Positions 7,853 to 12,085 of a stretch of DNA of 12,085 nt are shown here, in pieces. The translations under genes were made by a program, and so were the position numbers. The notes under the pieces were generated by a model. It was not told the origin of the DNA. It ran no database searches and saw only the letters and a program-made list of their open reading frames with translations. Source of the DNA: Larix sibirica (taxonomy: Eukaryota > Streptophyta > Pinopsida > Pinales > Pinaceae); NCBI GenBank assembly GCA_004151065.3, contig NWUY0303921185.1, positions 1-12,085 on the forward strand, in the 5' to 3' direction. Position 1 is the first letter of the stretch. Every line of letters starts with the position of its first letter.

Positions 7853-8029
7853 ATCCAACAAACCTAAAACACCACAACCTTTTAGGCAATGATAAGTAGC
7901 ATAGCCATACCCCAAGGCATTAGATAAATAACAAATATTTAAGGAAACATGTTCACTTCATACCAATTCTAAGACTAGGAGATTGTCCATAAAATATATC
8001 AGTGTAGTTATGGGAAGCAACCAAAGATA
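7853..8029. other. Junction zone between element A and element B
   Basis: About 180 bases, AT-rich, with no domain recognised on either strand. To the left is the putative 5' LTR of element A (minus strand); to the right the truncated RT thumb of element B (plus strand). The border where one element was inserted into, or fused to, the other must lie here. No clear target-site duplication was found. Confidence 0.4.
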
Positions 8030-8515
8030 TACAAAAAGGTGACAAAAAGGGTGTCTAAGGATGTCATATGCACAACCATTCAGTGTGCATGTGGAATTGG
8101 ACAAGATCCATGTCAAATATGATTGGTCAACCTCAAAGAAACTAATGGAGCTTGAGATCTTCTTGGGCCTTGCCAAATTTGACCACGAGTTCATGTCAGG
8201 GTTCTCTCATATTTCTTGGCCCTTGATCCAAGTGATGAAGAGTGGATCCATGGACAAGCTTACCATTTGATATAAGGAACATTGAAAGCATTCAAGGATC
8301 TAAGGTTTCATCTCTACTCAATACTAGTACACACGTATGTTTGTTATAATCATTCAAAATGAAGACAAACACCTCGCATAGTATGTCATTGGTGGAATCC
8401 TCACTTAGCATGGACATCAAGTGGCATGGACAACAAGTGGCATATAACAGTGACACACTCTTTAAATAATTCCAAAAATACCCTAAATTGGGATATTTGT
8501 TCTCTTTATAGTCTA
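8030..8515 (+). pseudogene. Element B unit 1: RT thumb and RNase H N-terminal part, left-truncated
   Basis: The first copy starts within the RT thumb. An open stretch around 8061-8270 reads HVELDKIHVKYDWSTSKK, ELEIFLGLAKFDHEFM and GFSHISWPLIQV, the thumb-to-RNase-H connection typical of Ty3/gypsy. RNase H follows after frame changes. At the first catalytic Asp it reads Asn (codon 8368-8370, context KTNTS). A 16-bp tandem duplication (8409-8440) lies in the stretch after it. The domain breaks off near the LYSL-type motif, before the later catalytic Asp, where the next unit's pre-RT linker begins. The polymerase fingers and palm are missing to the left, at the junction with element A. Confidence 0.82.
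8409..8440 (+). repeat. 16-bp tandem duplication in RNase H of unit 1
   Basis: CATGGACATCAAGTGG (8409-8424) is followed directly by CATGGACAACAAGTGG (8425-8440), 15 of 16 identical. Units 2 and 3 have a single copy at this place. This accounts for nearly all of the drop in unit 1-to-2 offset from 1226 to 1209 bp across this interval. It shifts the reading frame. Confidence 0.85.
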
Positions 8516-9724
8516 GTTTGAAGAAGCAAATAAATTCAAGGTCGCCATCAAGGCCTCCTCAAGCGATCGCTTTATGTAATAGAGACAAGTAGGACGTTGG
8601 TGGAAGAACATGGGGATCACATCACCTCATGTAAAAGAGTAACTATACACTCTCAAGTAAAGCGTGTAAATGATTTAACACTAAGTGACCCTCTACCCAA
8701 TGTCTATGTAGACAAATTCTCTCCTCTAGAGAATCAATAGATAAAATCCCATATTCAAGATCAATATAGAAGGGCCATATTTGACCAAGCTCCTCACCCT
8801 ACTATAGGATTGTTGTGTTCGTACAGAAGGATGGGGCATGGTGACTCTCTATTGACTACAAAGACTTGAATAAAATCACATATAAGAACCAATACACCAT
8901 TAACTAGACTAGTGATCTACTCAAACAATCAATGGTGCCAAGTATTTCAACAAGATTAACCTTCATTCAGGGAATCATTGGGTGCAAATCAAAACAAATA
9001 ATGTGTGGAAGACAACCTTCAAGTCTAAGGAATCCCTTTTGAGTGGTTTTCCATTCCATTCATCATGACAAATGCACCAACAACATTAATGAGGATTATG
9101 GACAAAGTTTTGTGGCAATTCACGAAATATTTGTGGTTGTATACCTTGACAACATCCTTGTCGTCAATAGAATCTTGGAAGGACATATTAATCACATTCA
9201 ACAAGTGCACAACACCCTACGAAAAACACAAGTTATACACCAACTTGGAGAATTTTTTATAAAACGTGTAGAGAATTCAATATATAGGGTACATCATGAA
9301 TGAGTGCGGTGTGCAAGTGGATTTAGGTAATATCCAAGTGTCCTCCACAACTAGTTATCCTAAAAGACACTTATGGAGCTTCATACTTTGTTAGGATACA
9401 ATTGTTTATCACATGTTCATGTTGTGGTTCTCTCATATTTATTGGCCCCTGATCCAGGTGACCAAGGGTAAATCCATAGCCAAGTTTGTTTGGGTTGAGG
9501 CACAACAAAAAGCATTCAAGGATTTGAAGCATGGCCTTTTCTCAGCAATAGTCCTCATTCTACTAAATCTGCAAAATGAATTTGAAATTAAGACAGATGC
9601 CTCAAACTGTGTTGTTGGTGTATTCCTCACTCACCATGGACATCTAGTGGCCTATTGGATTAAAACCTCTCTAACACAATCCACAAATAATTGAAACTGG
9701 GAGAGTTGTTCTCTTTATGGTCTA
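8516..9724 (+). pseudogene. Element B unit 2: pre-RT linker, RT, RNase H N-terminal part
   Basis: The only unit with both repeat borders in view. It begins with a pre-RT linker (KFKVAIKASS, then LVEEHGDHI and VNDLTLSDPLPN), then the RT fingers region near 8815. Motif A reads FNKINLHSG, with Asn at the catalytic Asp. TNAPTTLMRIMDKV follows near 9068. The active-site box is YLDN (9142-9153), its second Asp changed to Asn, in another frame. Then come HINHIQQVHNTLRK, a thumb remnant and a clean 93-codon RNase H N-terminal stretch (9413-9694) with FVWVEAQQKAFKDLKHGL and FEIKTDASNCVVGVFLT. The RNase H Asp (9596-9598) is kept here, unlike in units 1 and 3. The domain ends near LYGLVQ, without its C-terminal half. 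Confidence 0.85.
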
Positions 9725-10870
9725 GTTCAAAAGACCAATTAAATTCAATATAACCTCCACGGCCTCGTCGTAGGGGTCCCTTTATGAAGCAGGGATAGGT
9801 AGGTTAATTGGTGGAAGAATATAGGGACATATTTACCTCAGCTACAATAGTACCTCTACACTATCATGTAAATAATACAAATGATTTGACACTAATTGGC
9901 CTTCTACCCATTGGCCCTATGTATAGATGTTCTCTTCTATATATTGAGGACAAAAAATAATAGATTCAAGGGTTTGTATAGAAGGACCATATTTTAAAAA
10001 TCTCCTCACCCTATTGGAGGCTTGTTGTGTCCATACAGAAAGATGGGACATGGGGACTATGTCTTAACTACAAAACCTTAAAAAAATAACGTTTAGGAAC
10101 CAATACCCCATCCTTTAGATTGATGATCTACTTGATCGACACAAAGGTGCCAAGTTTTGGGGAAAATTTTAGCCTTAAGTCTATGTACTATTAGGTGTTA
10201 ATCAAGCAAACTAATGTGTGGAAAGAAATTGCCATTTCTAAGGAAGGTCTATTCGAGTGGTTAGTTATATCCTTTGTCTTAAATAAATCACCAATGATGT
10301 TCACAAGGATAATGGACATTATTTTGTGACCATTCACTAATTGCTTTATGGTCTTATACCTAGAATACATCCTCTTGTTTAGAAAAAATTAGGAAGAGCA
10401 TTTGAAGCACATTTAGGAAGTGCTCAGCACCATGCGGAAACATAGGTTATACACCAATGTATAGAAGTGTTTATTAAACATGTTGAGGATTAAATATTGG
10501 GGTACATCATGGGTGTGTGTGTCGTGCTTGTGGACCTATCCAAGTTCCAAATCATCTACCACTAGCCTACCTTAAAGATAATAAATTAATCTCCATATAT
10601 TCTTATGCCTTACCAAATTTTACCATAGCTTCGTGTTGGGGTTCTCTCATATTGATTGGCCCCTAATCTGGTTGACAAAGGGAAAATCCATGACGAAGTT
10701 CATTTCAAGCAAGTAACAATAGAAATCATTCAATTATGTGAAGAGTCACATCTACTTAGCACTAGTCCTCATTCAAAATTAAGACAAACCCCTCGAACTA
10801 TGTCTTTGATGTAGCATGATTTCAATGTGGACATCTAATGGCCTATAACAATGAGACACATTGATGTGGT
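9725..10870 (+). pseudogene. Element B unit 3: pre-RT linker, RT, start of RNase H
   Basis: Homologous to unit 2 along its length. It opens with LVEEYRDIFTS and continues VPLHYHV, NDLTLIGLLPIGPMYRCSLL and IQKDGTWGLCLNYKTL. Motif A is worn (ENFSLKS, Ser in place of Asp). Downstream come EGLFEWLV, SPMMFTRIMD, and the active-site box YLEY (10357-10368), with both Asp lost. It continues EEHLKHI, VLSTMRKHRLYTNV, a thumb remnant and GFSYIDWPLIWLTKGKSM. The first RNase H Asp is Asn (10787-10789, KTNPS), as in unit 1. Several stops and frame changes are present, and about 23 bp are missing before the RNase H motif relative to unit 2. Unlike the earlier units it runs on into the remaining RNase H. Confidence 0.85.
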
Positions 10871-11290
10871 CCATAGATACCCCACCTGTGACCGGGAGCT
10901 TTATTCCATTTTTCGAGCATGTCAATAGTTGAAGCATTTTATTTTAGCAAGGGAAACAACCATCCATGGCGACTACAAGCCTCCAAAATTTATGGACATG
11001 TGGGGTAAGTTGAGAACAACTTCCATAAGAAGTGGTCTGCATAACTTCAACGATTCCACTTGAACATCAAGTATAAGAAGGGAATTTATAATCAAGTTAC
11101 AGACTGCGTTGGCCAACCTCTAGTTGTGGCACTGACCATGGTACACAATTCATTTGGACATGAGACTTGAAAGTGTCCCCAACTATATGAAAGTAATGTT
11201 GACTTGATTGCCACATGAAAACACTAGTATCAAGGAAACAAGTTTCAAGGGTTCACCTCCAATATGGACTTTTGTGCCATATTTGTGTTC
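10871..11290 (+). pseudogene. Element B RNase H C-terminal half and connector to integrase
   Basis: Follows unit 3. It reads YPTCDRELYSIFRACQ, a stop, LKHFILARETTIHGDYKPPKF, then, in a shifted frame, LNIKYKKGIYNQVTDCVGQPL, the end of RNase H. The region GDYKP corresponds to the family's TDHKP motif, with the Asp kept. A connector follows (HNSFGHET, CPQLYESNVDL) with several stops, leading to the integrase zinc region. This is the only copy of the RNase H C-terminus in element B; units 1 and 2 lack it. Confidence 0.75.
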
Positions 11291-12085
11291 CTTTAGGAAC
11301 ACATGCAAATGATTTTGGAGGCACATTATAGTTGGGTGGAAGGGAATTTTAGCATGGAGAAGTCAGTGGAAGTCCTACATAAGTACATATACTGGCCAAA
11401 TTACCTTCAACAAGACATCAATAGATATATTACATCATACACTAGTTGTGTAAATGCTAAACTCATAATCAAGAAGCAGGAACTATATACTCCTTTTTCC
11501 ATTCCAATAATCCTTGGAATTCAGAATCGATGGATTAAACATTAGTTCTACCCTCAACCAATCATGGAAATAATTTTTTTTTTGTGGTTCTTGGTCAATT
11601 ATCTAAAATGGTAAATTTGGCATTGTGCAAGAAGAGTATCACAACAAAATCCACTACTAATCTCTTCTTTGAGCATGTTTGTGTTTATTTTGGGTTTCCA
11701 AATACCATTTTTTCTAATAGGGACAATGAGTTCCTATGCATCTTTTCGTCCATTCTTTGGTCCATGAACAACACCAAAGTAACCAAAACATTTTCCTTAC
11801 ATCCATAGACCAATGGAAAAATAGAGGTAGAGAACAAGATGATTGTACATATCCTTGAAATGTGCAACTCCAAGCATCCACATACATGGGATGAAAAACA
11901 TCCTTATGTTTAACATGGCTACAAAAGACTCTTCACAATTCTATTGACCTCGGTTTATGTAGATATTCCCATTGCATCAACATGGGAAGAGTCCTCCCAT
12001 GCCCATAACAAGGCATAAAAAGAAACCAAATTTGTTGAATGAACCCAACACATCCAACAACATGCTCACGATATTGTGTATAAAG
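11291..12085 (+). pseudogene. Element B integrase, inactivated, open at window end
   Basis: The zinc region reads EAHYSWVEGNFSMEKSVEVL, YIYWPNYLQQDINRYI and SYTSCVNAK; the second His is Asn and the first Cys is Tyr. A one-base shift near 11512 changes frame. The core then runs in one frame with stops: first Asp in ESMD (11533-11535), middle Asp changed to Asn (11716-11718, context FSNRDNEF), Glu in KIEVEN (11824-11826). Middle site to Glu is exactly 35 residues apart. Stops lie at 11536-11538 and 11806-11808, with more beyond. FGFPNTIF, MIVHILEMCNSKHPHTWDE and the later EESSHAHNKA support identity. Some residues between KRL and EESSH appear lost. The C-terminal domain is outside the window. 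Confidence 0.88.

Larger units (their letters stand above)
8030..10870 (+). repeat. Tandem array of about 1.21-kb RT-RNase H units (one partial, two long copies)
   Basis: Landmarks recur with a constant offset. The block GTTCTCTCAT starts at 8201, 9427 and 10641. The end-of-RNase-H block TGTTCTCTTTAT lies near 8498 and 9707. The pre-RT block GGTGGAAGAA lies at 8599 and 9810. The block with CAGAAGGATGGG or CAGAAAGATGGG lies at 8824 and 10036. The RT active-site box lies at 9142 and 10357. Offsets are 1209 to 1226 bp. The copies are clearly diverged, so the multiplication is old. The unit runs from a pre-RT linker to a point inside RNase H; only the last copy continues into complete RNase H and integrase. 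Confidence 0.88.
8030..12085 (+). mobile_element. Degenerate Ty3/gypsy retrotransposon with tandem RT-RNase H units, element B
   Basis: The plus strand carries three successive RT-RNase H regions, then the rest of RNase H, a connector and integrase up to the window end. The order RT, RNase H, integrase and motifs such as FLGLAKF and TDAS define Ty3/gypsy. The sequences are clearly not those of element A (different RT motif A and integrase), so this is a second lineage. I cannot assign a clade with confidence, because the integrase C-terminus and LTRs are not in view. The element is left-truncated at the junction with element A and open on the right. Frameshifts and stops are frequent in all parts. 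Confidence 0.88.

Noticed and set aside
9025-9210. 61-codon minus-strand open frame over the RT of unit 2
   Set aside because: Antisense to recognisable RT motifs (TNAP and YLDN regions); no domain of its own.
8030-12085. Possible multi-RT novel defence or editing system such as a retron or diversity-generating element
   Set aside because: All RT copies are typical Ty3/gypsy with RNase H and integrase in order, are broken by stops and lack catalytic Asp; no accessory genes are present.

Overview
The window reads as plant repeat DNA: two degenerate Ty3/gypsy LTR retrotransposon remnants in opposite orientation, with no recognisable host gene, tRNA, rRNA or CRISPR. The AT-rich sequence, the heavy load of stop codons and the layering of old elements suggest a large plant nuclear genome. 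A gymnosperm or other repeat-rich seed plant is plausible, but the sequence alone cannot settle the species.

Element A (minus strand, about 620 to 7850) can be followed almost whole. In its own 5' to 3' direction it has a putative 5' LTR (about 7852 to 6373), a decayed primer binding site (6370-6353), a leader, gag (about 6190-4345), protease (about 4344-3707), a protease-RT linker, reverse transcriptase (about 3150-2490), RNase H (about 2490-2031) and integrase with C-terminal domain (about 2030-620). The FLDG form of RT motif A, the LGA-type protease and the WLGPYE integrase tail place it on the Athila/Tat side of plant Ty3/gypsy. It is dead many times over. Gag and protease-linker remain almost free of frameshifts and are cut by stop codons. 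Catalytic Asp is replaced by Tyr in protease, RNase H and integrase. A 52-bp tandem duplication sits in the integrase zinc-finger tail.

Positions 1-619 hold no gene. They contain a six-copy 11-bp tandem repeat, an (AAT)6 microsatellite, a perfect 10-bp inverted repeat and a weak polypurine-tract candidate. A 3' LTR matching the 5' one could not be recognised by eye.

Element B (plus strand, about 8030 to the window end) is a different Ty3/gypsy lineage. Its striking feature is a tandem array with a period of about 1.21 kb. The unit is [pre-RT linker, RT, N-terminal RNase H]: one left-truncated copy, one complete copy, and a third copy that runs on into the rest of RNase H, a connector and integrase. 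Each copy carries its own inactivating changes (RT box read as YLDN in copy 2 and YLEY in copy 3). The integrase has lost the middle Asp of its triad.

Nothing here looks able to move or to encode a working protein. The most interesting structure is the RT-RNase H tandem array. I see no evidence for a new functional system.
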